Source: an uncultured Erysipelotrichaceae bacterium | GTDB taxonomy: Bacteria > Bacillota_I > Bacilli_A > Erysipelotrichales > Coprobacillaceae | Direction of reading: 5' to 3' | Assembly: GCA_900550005.1 (NCBI GenBank) | Contig: URQL01000015.1 | Span: forward strand, 1 to 17,062 | DNA: 17,062 nucleotides | Shown: positions 1 through 6,782 of the stretch, in pieces | How the letters are laid out: every line of letters starts with the position of its first letter | Numbering within the stretch: the stretch's first letter is position 1 | Made by a program: the position numbers and the translations under genes | The notes under the pieces: model-generated | What the model was told of the DNA's origin: nothing | What the model saw: the letters and a program-made list of their open reading frames with translations, nothing else | The model's database searches: none

Positions 1-362
1 TTTTCATCACTACTACCAAAAGGTGTTGATAATCCTCGCATAGGATAATGAACTAAACTTTCTAATTCTTGTTTATTATCGAATAGTTCATAAACTTGTT
101 GACTAATAGGGACTTGTGGTAAGTGTAAATGATTAGTTGTATGAATGGATACTTCATGTCCTTGATATAAAGTTTCAATATCCTTTCGATAAATAAATGT
201 TAGTTGATCTAAAACACAACTATATAAATGAAAAGTACCTTTTAATTGATATTGATTTAATATTTCAACTAATTGATAATCCCCATCACTCCCATCATCA
301 TAACTCATTATAAGTCCATAATAAGAACCATTAGGATAACGATTTAATTGTATTTTATTCAT
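1..362 (-). CDS. Polysaccharide deacetylase (NodB-like), N-terminal part, cut by window edge
   Basis: The first about 120 residues of a minus-strand gene that runs off the left edge. The start ATG (360-362) follows the ribosome site GAAGGTGA at a good distance. NodB-homology signatures are visible: SYDDG at residues 20-24 (metal-binding and catalytic Asp pair, usually TFDDG), GTFHL at 42-46, and HTTNH at 74-78, which fits the HxxxH metal-ligand motif. RGLSTPFG at 109-116 lies where the third motif (R..P.G) is expected. The family hydrolyses N-acetyl groups from carbohydrates such as peptidoglycan or exopolysaccharide. No signal peptide or membrane segment precedes the domain, so the visible part looks cytoplasmic, or secretion is not encoded here. 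Substrate unknown. Family seen with good confidence; specific function inferred. Confidence 0.82.
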   Translation of the reverse strand, partial: MNKIQLNRYPNGSYYGLIMSYDDGSDGDYQLVEILNQYQLKGTFHLYSCVLDQLTFIYRKDIETLYQGHEVSIHTTNHLHLPQVPISQQVYELFDNKQELESLVHYPMRGLSTPFGSSDE

Positions 363-394
363 AAAATCACCTTCTTTACATTGTTCTAAAGGAT

Positions 395-400
395 ATTATA
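395..400 (-). promoter_or_regulatory. -10 element of the deacetylase promoter
   Basis: A perfect TATAAT on the minus strand lies 32 bases upstream of the deacetylase ATG. The -35 is poor (TTGCTT 16 bases or TTTTGC 18 bases upstream), and it overlaps or adjoins the cre-like site at 420-433. Confidence 0.55.
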
Positions 401-419
401 ACGAATTTAAGCTAAAAAG

Positions 420-433
420 CAAAAGCGTTTTCA
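420..433 (-). promoter_or_regulatory. Putative cre (catabolite control) site
   Basis: The minus strand reads TGAAAACGCTTTTG, close to the Firmicute CcpA-binding consensus TGWAARCGNTWNCW. It lies at the -35 region of the deacetylase promoter, a position typical of CcpA repression. The match is seen; the function is inferred, and no ccpA gene is in the window. Confidence 0.45.
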
Positions 434-440
434 AATCCTG

Positions 441-469
441 TAAAATAAAAAGGTGAGTAATCTCACCTT
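441..469 (-). terminator. Rho-independent terminator of the MATE gene
   Basis: An 8-bp perfect stem, AAGGTGAG / CTCACCTT (450-457 and 462-469), with loop TAAT, is followed on the minus strand by a T-rich tail. The MATE stop codon (468-470) overlaps the stem. Confidence 0.8.
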
Positions 470-1823
470 AAGCTTGTGCTTGTTTTAAAAATTGTTTATG
501 CAAATAGAACCATAATATACATTGAATAATTGAACAAATCACCCAACTTAATGGATAACAAAAATAAATTACTTCTAGTGTACGATGCGATGCAAACACA
601 GTATAGATCCATAATAAACGTACACCACAAATAGAAATTAACATTAAGATGGTTGGTAAAGTAGAATATCCCATACCACGCATTGAACAAACAAAGCAAT
701 CTAATACTCCATTTAAAAATAAGAATAAGGCTACATAAAGCAATCGAATTTTACCTACTTCAACAACCGCTGTTTCATTTGTATAAAGAGATAAGAAGAA
801 ATCTCCAAAATACCAAGCAATAAATCCAACTAAAAATCCTGATACAATAACAAGGACTAAAGTTAACCATAAAATACGATTAATATTTTTATAATTTTTA
901 GCACCTATATTTTGACTTGTAAATGTAATGGTTGCTTGTGTAAAAGCAGTCATCCCAATATAAACAAATCCTTCAATATTTGATCCTGCACTATTACCAG
1001 CAACAATAGAAGATGATCCAAATGAATTGATACTTGATTGAATAACCACATTACTAATAGAAAAAACCATTCCTTGAATACCTGCTGGAATTCCAATTCG
1101 CATAATTTCCATAGCAATATGACGATCCAATCTTAGTTTTTTTAATTCTAATTTTGTTGCATCTTGTTCTCTAGCTAAAGTAATAATAACTAGAATAGCA
1201 GATATCCCTTCTGAAATGACTGTCGCTAAAGCAACACCAGCAACAGACATATGACATACAATAACAAAAAATAAGTTTAAAACTACATTAATAACCCCAC
1301 TGATCATTAAGAAATAAAGTGGTTTTTTCGTATCCCCTTTAGAACGTAAAACCGCTGAACCAAAGTTATAAACCAATAAACAAATTGATCCTAAAAAATA
1401 AATTTGCATATAAAGTTTACTTAAATCAATAATATCTTCAGGTGTAGACATCATTTCTAGTAAAATCTTAGAACAGAAAAGACCCAGTACAGCAAGTAAT
1501 ACACCACCAGCAATTCCAATAAAAAGAGATGTATGCACAGCTTTGCTTACTTGTTGATCATCTTTACTTCCGATTAATTTAGCTACAACAACATTTGAAC
1601 CCACACTAAGTCCATTAAAAACTGCAGTTAATAAAAAAACAACAGAACCCGTTGCGCCTACTGCCGCTAAAGCATTCCCACCTGCAAATTTACCAACAAC
1701 TACGGTATCTGCAGCATTAAATAAAATCTGCAAAAAATTAGTAAACATTAGTGGAACTGCGAAAATCATAATATTTTTAAGTAACGGTCCATTGACCATA
1801 TCAATTGTATTTTCTTTTTTCAT
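468..1823 (-). CDS. MATE family multidrug/Na+ antiporter
   Basis: A 451-aa polytopic membrane protein with about 12 hydrophobic segments in two homologous six-helix halves, the normal size and layout for MATE exporters. The N-terminus MVNGPLLKNIMIFAVPLMFT and the following FNAADTVVVGKFAG are characteristic of the DinF/NorM-type Firmicute branch. Such pumps expel cationic drugs or metabolites across the cytoplasmic membrane in exchange for Na+ or H+. An in-frame extension reaches 1877, but it would run through the -35 and -10 elements. The ATG at 1821-1823 has AAGGGGG just upstream and is preferred. Monocistronic: own promoter (1849-1877) and own terminator. Substrate not predictable. Confidence 0.93.
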   Translation of the reverse strand: MKKENTIDMVNGPLLKNIMIFAVPLMFTNFLQILFNAADTVVVGKFAGGNALAAVGATGSVVFLLTAVFNGLSVGSNVVVAKLIGSKDDQQVSKAVHTSLFIGIAGGVLLAVLGLFCSKILLEMMSTPEDIIDLSKLYMQIYFLGSICLLVYNFGSAVLRSKGDTKKPLYFLMISGVINVVLNLFFVIVCHMSVAGVALATVISEGISAILVIITLAREQDATKLELKKLRLDRHIAMEIMRIGIPAGIQGMVFSISNVVIQSSINSFGSSSIVAGNSAGSNIEGFVYIGMTAFTQATITFTSQNIGAKNYKNINRILWLTLVLVIVSGFLVGFIAWYFGDFFLSLYTNETAVVEVGKIRLLYVALFLFLNGVLDCFVCSMRGMGYSTLPTILMLISICGVRLLWIYTVFASHRTLEVIYFCYPLSWVICSIIQCILWFYLHKQFLKQAQA

Positions 1824-1848
1824 CACTTTTATCCCCCTTATTTGAATG

Positions 1849-1877
1849 ATTTTATCACTATTTACAAAAATAGCCAA
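1849..1877 (-). promoter_or_regulatory. Promoter of the MATE gene
   Basis: Minus-strand TTGGCT (1872-1877), 17-base spacer, TAAAAT (1849-1854), with TG one base before the -10 (extended -10). About 25 bases remain to the ATG, which carries a good ribosome site. This also argues for the shorter MATE start. Confidence 0.65.
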
Positions 1878-1890
1878 TCTTTTTCTACAT

Positions 1891-1919
1891 AAGAAAACCA
1901 GCTCACTATAAACTGGTTT
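1891..1919 (-). terminator. Weak terminator after the trk remnant
   Basis: A 7-bp stem AAACCAG / CTGGTTT (1895-1901 and 1913-1919), loop of 11, overlaps the stop codon of the TrkH fragment and is followed on the minus strand by TTTTCTT. It is probably the original terminator of the lost trk operon. Confidence 0.55.
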
Positions 1920-2270
1920 ATTTATTACGCCAAATTTGTGGTGAAAATAAAAGTAACATTGGGAATACTTCTAGTCTTCCTGCTAACCTATCAAAAGATA
2001 AAACAAGTTTTGATATGTCTGGCAAAGAAGCAAAGTTATTGACTGGTCCAACATTATTTAAACAAGTTGTAACTGCTGAAATACCACTTTCAAAATCTAA
2101 GTTAAAGAAACTTAAAACCATAAATGAAGCAACAAAGATTAAAGCATAACTTACTAAATAAGCATGAATATTACTCATTGTTTTACTAAATAGAATGCAA
2201 TCTTTCCTCCCCCAATAATCATTACATTTTTTACTGATTGTTTAATTGCACCTACATCATAGCAGAAAAT
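1918..2270 (-). pseudogene. trkA-trkH remnant: TrkA scrap joined to TrkH C-terminus
   Basis: The 86 codons at 1918-2178 encode the last part of a Trk/Ktr potassium-channel subunit: NIHAYLVSYALIF, then SAVTTCLNNVGP (fourth selectivity-filter loop), then LAGRLEVFPMLLLFSP, the hallmark TrkH C-terminus. An intact TrkH has roughly 480 residues, so most of the channel is missing. Just upstream, in another frame (about 2249 to 2178), the DNA encodes VKNVMIIGGGKIAFYLVKQ, the start of a TrkA NAD-binding (RCK) domain with its GGGKIA glycine loop. It stops at a TGA overlapping the ATG of the TrkH piece. An internal deletion has apparently fused a trkA-trkH operon. The filter loop itself also looks shortened: the GLG.VGP stretch expected after NNVGP is absent. 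Expression is unlikely to give a working channel. Identification rests on motif recognition. Confidence 0.78.
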
Positions 2271-2278
2271 AGATAAGT

Positions 2279-2306
2279 AAAAAAAACAAGGTGAATCCTC
2301 ACCTTG
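2279..2306 (-). terminator. Rho-independent terminator of the permease-ucpA-permease operon
   Basis: Stem CAAGGTGA / TCACCTTG (2287-2294 and 2299-2306), loop ATCC, followed on the minus strand by eight T. It lies directly after the stop codon of the second permease. Confidence 0.85.
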
Positions 2307-2307
2307 C

Positions 2308-3702
2308 TTAAAATTCTTGTTTACCATCAGGGGTATCAATGATAACTCCTGATTTTTTCCATCTAAATAAATACATCCATAGCCATAAAACTACACCTAT
2401 GCCCATATAGATACCAAATGAGATCCAAGATCCTATTCCTTGACCTAAAGTACAGAAGAAACTTACTACGATTGCAATTACTAAAGATAAGTAACGTGTG
2501 AAGTTTCCGCCTTTTAAATGATAACCTGATTTCCAATTTGGATGATTTTTATGAATACGAATGGCTGAAATCATTGTAATTGCATAAGCAACAGCACATC
2601 CAAAAGCCATCAAGTTAAAGAAATCATTCATAAAAGTTCCTGCGTTTTGTAAAAATAAGAATACTAAAGAAACAACAAGTAACATCACATTAGGTAAAAT
2701 AGGTTGTTGGTGTTTATTCACTTTTGCAAATGATTTTGGTAAGAAATTAGATCTACCCATTGCATAAAGTAAACGTACTGTAGATAACCAGAATCCAAGT
2801 AAACATGTTCCAATAGCACAAAGGATAGCTGCAATACCAAATAAAATAGCACCAACTTGCCATCCACCACCAAGTTGTTCCATCATGGTAATGGCTAAGA
2901 ATCCACCTGTGGCTGCTCCCCCTGATTCAACTAAACTTTGAACAGGCATTCCACCTAAACCAATAAAGAAGAATGAATAAATAATACCACATGTTACTAC
3001 AGATCCCCAAATAGCTTTATTACTATCTTTAATTGGGAAGTCCCCTTCTTCAATCATTTGTGGAACGGTTTCAAAACCAAAGAATGGTGTAATCAAAAAT
3101 CCAAGTCCAATAATCCAAGAAGGTATACCAAACTGAGATTTAGATTGTGAATAAAAGAAATTTGAGAAGTTTGATAAACTCCATTTTCCTGAACACATAA
3201 ATGCAATAGATGCAACAATACATCCAAAAACAGCTAAACCTAACATAACAAGTTGAATTTTACCGGCAATTTCTACATTTTGCAAACTCAAAATAAAGTA
3301 TCCAACAAGTAAAATAGCTGCAACCACTTCAACCATCACAAAACTACTTGTGATCCCTGTGATATGGAAAATCCATTGAACAATCGCCATAACAGCTGCT
3401 GGTGGTACTGCGATCCACGCTAACATGATCAACCAAGCTGATAAAAAACCAAAGTGTTTATTTAAACCAACTGTATTATAAATCAATTCTCCTCCTGCTT
3501 CTGGAAATAATGGAGCTAAGTCGCAATAAACAAAAGCAATCGGTAAAATACATAATGTCATTAATATAAAAGCTAAAAATGTCCCAGGTCCACAATATTC
3601 GTAGAATATAGAGTCCCAATAACCAATAAATGTAAAGATAGCTCCTGTAGCAATGGCATAAACATAAATGAGTTTTAAACTCTTATTTAATTTTGTTTCC
3701 AT
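2308..3702 (-). CDS. APC superfamily amino acid/amine permease (second of the pair)
   Basis: A 464-aa permease with about 12 membrane segments, the usual size of an APC-family transporter. Family traits visible: an N-terminal ATGAIFTFIGYWDSIF helix, PEAGGELIYNTVGLNKHFGF in the conserved helix 2-3 region, and FFGFETVPQMIEEGDFP near the middle, like the F.GFE..P..AEE signature of APC transporters. Members import amino acids, polyamines or related amines by H+ or Na+ symport or exchange; the substrate is not deducible. An in-frame GTG at 3723 is possible, but the ATG at 3700-3702 has GAGAAG at better spacing and is preferred. It is closely similar along its length to the permease at 4579-5991, so the pair arose by duplication. 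Last gene of the operon; a terminator-like hairpin sits only about 20 bases before its start. Confidence 0.9.
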   Translation of the reverse strand: METKLNKSLKLIYVYAIATGAIFTFIGYWDSIFYEYCGPGTFLAFILMTLCILPIAFVYCDLAPLFPEAGGELIYNTVGLNKHFGFLSAWLIMLAWIAVPPAAVMAIVQWIFHITGITSSFVMVEVVAAILLVGYFILSLQNVEIAGKIQLVMLGLAVFGCIVASIAFMCSGKWSLSNFSNFFYSQSKSQFGIPSWIIGLGFLITPFFGFETVPQMIEEGDFPIKDSNKAIWGSVVTCGIIYSFFFIGLGGMPVQSLVESGGAATGGFLAITMMEQLGGGWQVGAILFGIAAILCAIGTCLLGFWLSTVRLLYAMGRSNFLPKSFAKVNKHQQPILPNVMLLVVSLVFLFLQNAGTFMNDFFNLMAFGCAVAYAITMISAIRIHKNHPNWKSGYHLKGGNFTRYLSLVIAIVVSFFCTLGQGIGSWISFGIYMGIGVVLWLWMYLFRWKKSGVIIDTPDGKQEF

Positions 3703-3724
3703 TTTAGTCTTCTCTCTTTCCACT

Positions 3725-3752
3725 AAAAAAAGGCTAAGATCAGCCTTTTTTT
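3725..3752 (-). terminator. Intra-operon terminator or attenuator between ucpA and the second permease
   Basis: An 11-bp stem AAAAAAAGGCT / AGCCTTTTTTT (3725-3735 and 3742-3752), loop AAGATC, gives T runs on both strands. It overlaps the ucpA stop. The downstream permease starts 22 bases further on, leaving no room for a full promoter after it, so that gene seems to depend on read-through. Confidence 0.75.
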
Positions 3753-4548
3753 AATTTGTACCAATACTCATTGTTTCAGGTAATGTACTACCACCATCAA
3801 TAACAATTTGAGAACCAGTTAAATAGCTTGATTCGTCACTACCTAAGAAGGCAAATAATTCACCAACTTCAATAGGTTTAGCTAAACGTTTCATAGGTAC
3901 ACCTACTGCGATATCATTAATTGCGCTTTCTGGATCATCTGGGTTAGATTCAACAGCCATTTTTTCAACCATTGGTGTTCTAGCATATCCAAGTTGTGAA
4001 CAGTTAACACGAATGTTACGATCAGCGTATTCAACAGCTAAACATTTAGTTAATCCAACTAAAGCAGCTTTTGTCATTGCATAAGCAGCTTCACCAGCAT
4101 CTGCAACAATATCTCCAGTTACAGAAGAAGCAATAACGATATTACCTCCACCATTTTCTAACATATAAGGAATAACAGCTTGGCATGTATTCCATACACC
4201 TTTAATATTTACATCAATGTGGAAGTCACGAATTTCATCTGACATTTCTTCAAATGGGGCTAAACGACAAACTCCAGCATTACAACAAGCCACATTGATT
4301 TCACCGAATTTATCTTTTGTCATTTTTGCAGCTTCTTTCATATTATCTTTATTCGCTACATTTCCAACATAAGTAATAATTTCAGCGTTATATTCTTTTC
4401 TTAATTTTTCTGCAGTTTTTTCTACATCTTTTGATAAATCAACCATACAAAGTTTTGCACCATATTTTGCATAAGCAGTAGCAATCCCTTCACCAAGTCC
4501 TGCAGCAGCTCCTGTGATAATAGCTACTTTTCCATCTAATTTAGCCAT
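3751..4548 (-). CDS. ucpA: SDR family oxidoreductase, UcpA-like
   Basis: A 265-aa classical short-chain dehydrogenase. Seen: nucleotide-binding TGAAAGLG (residues 12-19), Asp37 ending strand 2 (favours NAD(H) over NADP(H)), NAG (90-92), and a catalytic tetrad Asn114, Ser142, Tyr156, Lys160. Segments such as NAGVCRLAPFEEMSDEIRDF, NIKGVWN, SSVTGDIVAD and IDGGSTLPETMS match the Escherichia coli UcpA family as I remember it, giving a confident family call. UcpA's natural substrate is not settled. Odd point: the PG motif after strand 6 (normally CPGYVRTPM in this family) reads QLGYARTPM, so Pro is Leu186. Good ribosome site AAGGAGAG. It lies between two paralogous APC permeases, 30 bases after the first, so it probably oxidises or reduces what they import. 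Confidence 0.93.
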   Translation of the reverse strand: MAKLDGKVAIITGAAAGLGEGIATAYAKYGAKLCMVDLSKDVEKTAEKLRKEYNAEIITYVGNVANKDNMKEAAKMTKDKFGEINVACCNAGVCRLAPFEEMSDEIRDFHIDVNIKGVWNTCQAVIPYMLENGGGNIVIASSVTGDIVADAGEAAYAMTKAALVGLTKCLAVEYADRNIRVNCSQLGYARTPMVEKMAVESNPDDPESAINDIAVGVPMKRLAKPIEVGELFAFLGSDESSYLTGSQIVIDGGSTLPETMSIGTN

Positions 4549-4578
4549 AATCTATTTCTCTCCTTTTTATATTTTTAA

Positions 4579-5991
4579 TTAATATTCTTTATCACCATCA
4601 GGTGTTTCAATAACAACTTTTGTTTTTTTCCAACGGACTAAAACCATCCAAGCCCATATTGCAACACCGACACCCATATAGACACCAAATGATACCCAAG
4701 ATCCTTTACCTTGTCCAAGTGTACAGAAGAAAGCAATACAAACCATAATAAACATTGCTAGAAAACGAGTGAAATCTCCACCTTTAACACTGTTTTTGTT
4801 ATCTTTATACCATTCAGGATATTGACGATGAATGCGTACTGCAGAAATCATCGTGATTGCATAAGCACAAGCACATCCAAATGACATCAAGTTAAAGAAA
4901 TCATTCATAAATGAAGTTGCGTTCATTAATAGAATAAATGTAAAACTAATTGCTAATAAGAAAATATTAGGTAAAATTGGTTGCGCATGTTTATTCATTT
5001 TAGTGAATGCTTCAGGTAAGAAATTCTTTTTACCCATTGAATACATCATACGAACAGTTGACATCCAGAATCCTAAGATTGAAGCTGTCATACCCATTAA
5101 AATAGAAACACATCCATAGATAAGTGGCCATGCACGCCAACCAAGAATATTTTTCATAGCTGTGATTGTCATAAATCCATTTTGTGCATCTCCTGATAAT
5201 AAGTTATTAAAGCTATCTAATCCTGCAACGCAGAAGAAGAAGAACATATAAATAACTCCACAAGTGATTACAGATCCACAAATAGCTTTCTTTGAATTTG
5301 ATGTTGGGAAATCCCCTTCTTCAACCATTTGTGGCACAGTTTCAAATCCAAAGAATGGCGTAATAAGTAAAGCCATACCAATAATCCATCCAGGAATTCC
5401 AGACGTACTACTTAAATTTGTTTGGAATAAATTAGATAGATTAGAAATACTCCAATGTCCTGAAGTAAGTAATAAAATACCAGTAATAATTGTTGTAGTA
5501 ATATTAGCAAATAAGCATGTTGCTTGAGCTTTAACTAAGAAAGTAATATCTTGTAAACTCATAATAAATACTAATACTAAAATTATTAATCCGATCAACA
5601 TCGTTGTCCCAAATGTCAATCCTAAGCCAAATGTTTGACTAATGAATGTAGCAATTGCCATAACAACAGCAGGTGGTACAGAAATCCAAGCTGCCATGAT
5701 CAACCATGAAGCAAAGAATCCCACGTGTTTATTGATTCCTACTGTGTTGTAAATCAATTCCCCTCCAGAAGTATGAAACATTGGTGATAATTCACTATAC
5801 ACCAATGCGATTGGTAAGATGGCTAATGTCATCAAGCCAAATGCAAGAAATGTACCAGCACCACAATAGTTAAAGAATACAGAATCCCAATAACTTACAT
5901 ACGTAAAAATGGATCCTGTGGCTACTGTGTAAACAAAGATTAGTCCCAAACTTTTCTTTAATCCGTTTTGTTTTTTGTCATTTTCCGACAT
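4579..5991 (-). CDS. APC superfamily amino acid/amine permease (first of the pair)
   Basis: A 470-aa, about 12-helix permease starting at the ATG after GGGAGGG. It shares with the 2308-3702 permease the same block order: VATGSIFTYVSYWDSVFF, GGELIYNTVGINKHVGFF, TPFFGFETVPQMVEEGDFP, PNIFLLAISFTFILLMNATS, FTRFLAMFIMVCIAFFCTLG, and a matching hydrophilic tail with ETPDGDKEY (ETPDGKQEF-like in the other copy). Both carry the APC-family helix 6-like FE..P..EE signature. Imports an amino acid, amine or similar organic compound into the cytoplasm; substrate unknown. First gene of the three-gene operon, behind a strong promoter about 30 bases upstream. No terminator lies between it and ucpA, so the two should be expressed together and most strongly. 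Confidence 0.92.
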   Translation of the reverse strand: MSENDKKQNGLKKSLGLIFVYTVATGSIFTYVSYWDSVFFNYCGAGTFLAFGLMTLAILPIALVYSELSPMFHTSGGELIYNTVGINKHVGFFASWLIMAAWISVPPAVVMAIATFISQTFGLGLTFGTTMLIGLIILVLVFIMSLQDITFLVKAQATCLFANITTTIITGILLLTSGHWSISNLSNLFQTNLSSTSGIPGWIIGMALLITPFFGFETVPQMVEEGDFPTSNSKKAICGSVITCGVIYMFFFFCVAGLDSFNNLLSGDAQNGFMTITAMKNILGWRAWPLIYGCVSILMGMTASILGFWMSTVRMMYSMGKKNFLPEAFTKMNKHAQPILPNIFLLAISFTFILLMNATSFMNDFFNLMSFGCACAYAITMISAVRIHRQYPEWYKDNKNSVKGGDFTRFLAMFIMVCIAFFCTLGQGKGSWVSFGVYMGVGVAIWAWMVLVRWKKTKVVIETPDGDKEY

Positions 5992-6017
5992 ATTATACCC
6001 TCCCTTTCACGCCTTTT

Positions 6018-6045
6018 ATTGTACTCCTTTTAATACAATTGTCAA
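6018..6045 (-). promoter_or_regulatory. Strong promoter of the permease-ucpA-permease operon, with embedded inverted repeat
   Basis: Minus strand: perfect TTGACA (6040-6045), 16-base spacer, TACAAT (6018-6023). The -10 and the bases just after the -35 form an inverted repeat ATTGTA-N10-TACAAT, so a dimeric regulator could cover the promoter. Promoter seen; operator role inferred. Confidence 0.75.
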
Positions 6046-6098
6046 TCGTATTTACATATGTTTTCTCTAATTATAACGGAATTTTTATAGATAATTAA

Positions 6099-6123
6099 CA
6101 AATCATGACTATTAAGTCATTTG
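6099..6123. repeat. Imperfect inverted repeat upstream of the operon promoter
   Basis: CAAATCATGACT-ATTA-AGTCATTTG: the right arm complements CAAATGACT and the left arm carries a 3-base bulge. It lies about 55 bases upstream of the -35, a place where an activator might bind. A further TGACAAAT-like copy lies nearby (around 6127-6137). The rest of 6046-6229 shows only AT-rich sequence. Confidence 0.35.
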
Positions 6124-6229
6124 TGAAAAATTTGTCATATAATCCAAACTTTAAAGCTTATAAGTGTCTTTTTTTAGTAAAAATACAAGTATCAAATAAA
6201 GAAACGTGATTATTTTCACATAAAGATAA

Positions 6230-6267
6230 TAAAAAAAGTTATAAAAGTAATTTCTACTCTTATAACT
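6230..6267 (-). terminator. Rho-independent terminator of the XRE gene
   Basis: A 13-bp stem (6237-6249 with 6255-6267, one G-T pair), loop ATTTC, followed on the minus strand by seven T. It lies just after the XRE stop and insulates it from the permease operon. Confidence 0.88.
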
Positions 6268-6273
6268 CTCGTT

Positions 6274-6699
6274 CTATTTAATAAACGGATGGATACGATC
6301 TGAACTGATAATAGTCCAAAGCATTTCTGAGGCTAGCGTTTGAATTTCATCCTTTGATAAATGATTAAGATCGATCATCTGTGGAAATTCATTGTACTTA
6401 CAGCACTCATTAAACCCTTCTATAAATCTTTGAGCACTTTCTAAAGGTATAACATTTTCTTTAACTTCATTACTACCTGCCGCTAAAGTGTAAATAAAAA
6501 GATCATCCACTTCAAAAGCTTTAGCAAGTTTCTTTATTGTATCTGTCGTTATAAAAATATTCTTCCCTTTAGCATTCTTTCCCTTTAATAACGTGCGAAC
6601 ATAGGTTGGACTTAGCGAAGAATGTTTAGCTAAATCATTAGCATTCCATTTTCTTTTTTTCATTTCTGCCTCAATATAATGGCCTAATCTATTTTCCAT
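6274..6699 (-). CDS. XRE-family helix-turn-helix regulator
   Basis: A 141-aa protein. Residues 3-68 form a lambda-Cro/C1-type HTH: LGHYIEAEMKKRKWNANDLA, then SLSPTYVRTLLKG as recognition helix region, then DTIKKLAKAFEVD. The C-terminal about 70 residues (with IDLNHLSKDEIQTLASEMLW) are not recognised and have no visible peptidase or ligand-binding motif. An in-frame ATG at 6750 exists, but ATG 6697-6699 has GGTGATGAT just before it and gives a standard HTH N-terminus. A long inverted repeat lies 43 bases upstream (6742-6781) and may be both the terminator of the preceding gene and an autoregulatory site. Follows rpiR and the 79-aa gene in the same direction; a local regulator of the flanking operons is plausible but unproven. 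Confidence 0.85.
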   Translation of the reverse strand: MENRLGHYIEAEMKKRKWNANDLAKHSSLSPTYVRTLLKGKNAKGKNIFITTDTIKKLAKAFEVDDLFIYTLAAGSNEVKENVIPLESAQRFIEGFNECCKYNEFPQMIDLNHLSKDEIQTLASEMLWTIISSDRIHPFIK

Positions 6700-6741
6700 A
6701 TCATCACCAAGTTCAATTATAAGCAATGTTGAAAGGTTTAT

Positions 6742-6781
6742 AAAATACACAATAGTGTGTTAAAACACTATTGTGTATTTT
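6742..6781. repeat. 17-bp perfect inverted repeat (terminator and/or operator)
   Basis: AAAATACACAATAGTGT (6742-6758) is exactly complementary to 6765-6781, loop GTTAAA. On the minus strand it can terminate the 79-aa gene (TATTTTATAAA tail). The stem also carries ACAC-N4-GTGT twice (6747-6758, 6765-6776) and GTGT-N4-ACAC in the centre (6757-6768), a pattern suited to binding HTH dimers. A TATAAT-like -10 for the XRE gene follows (minus strand, around 6716-6721). Confidence 0.75.
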
Positions 6782-6782
6782 G

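Noticed and set aside
496..699. Open frame antisense to the MATE gene (67 aa)
   Set aside because: Lies wholly inside a well-supported gene in another frame, with no matching family features.
2176..2178. 86-aa TrkH-like frame as a true small gene
   Set aside because: It is only the C-terminal part of TrkH, without pore helices 1-3 and with a damaged filter loop; its ATG is created at the junction with the TrkA scrap.
5264..5527. Plus-strand open frame of 87 aa
   Set aside because: Antisense shadow of the first APC permease; no ribosome site or family signal.
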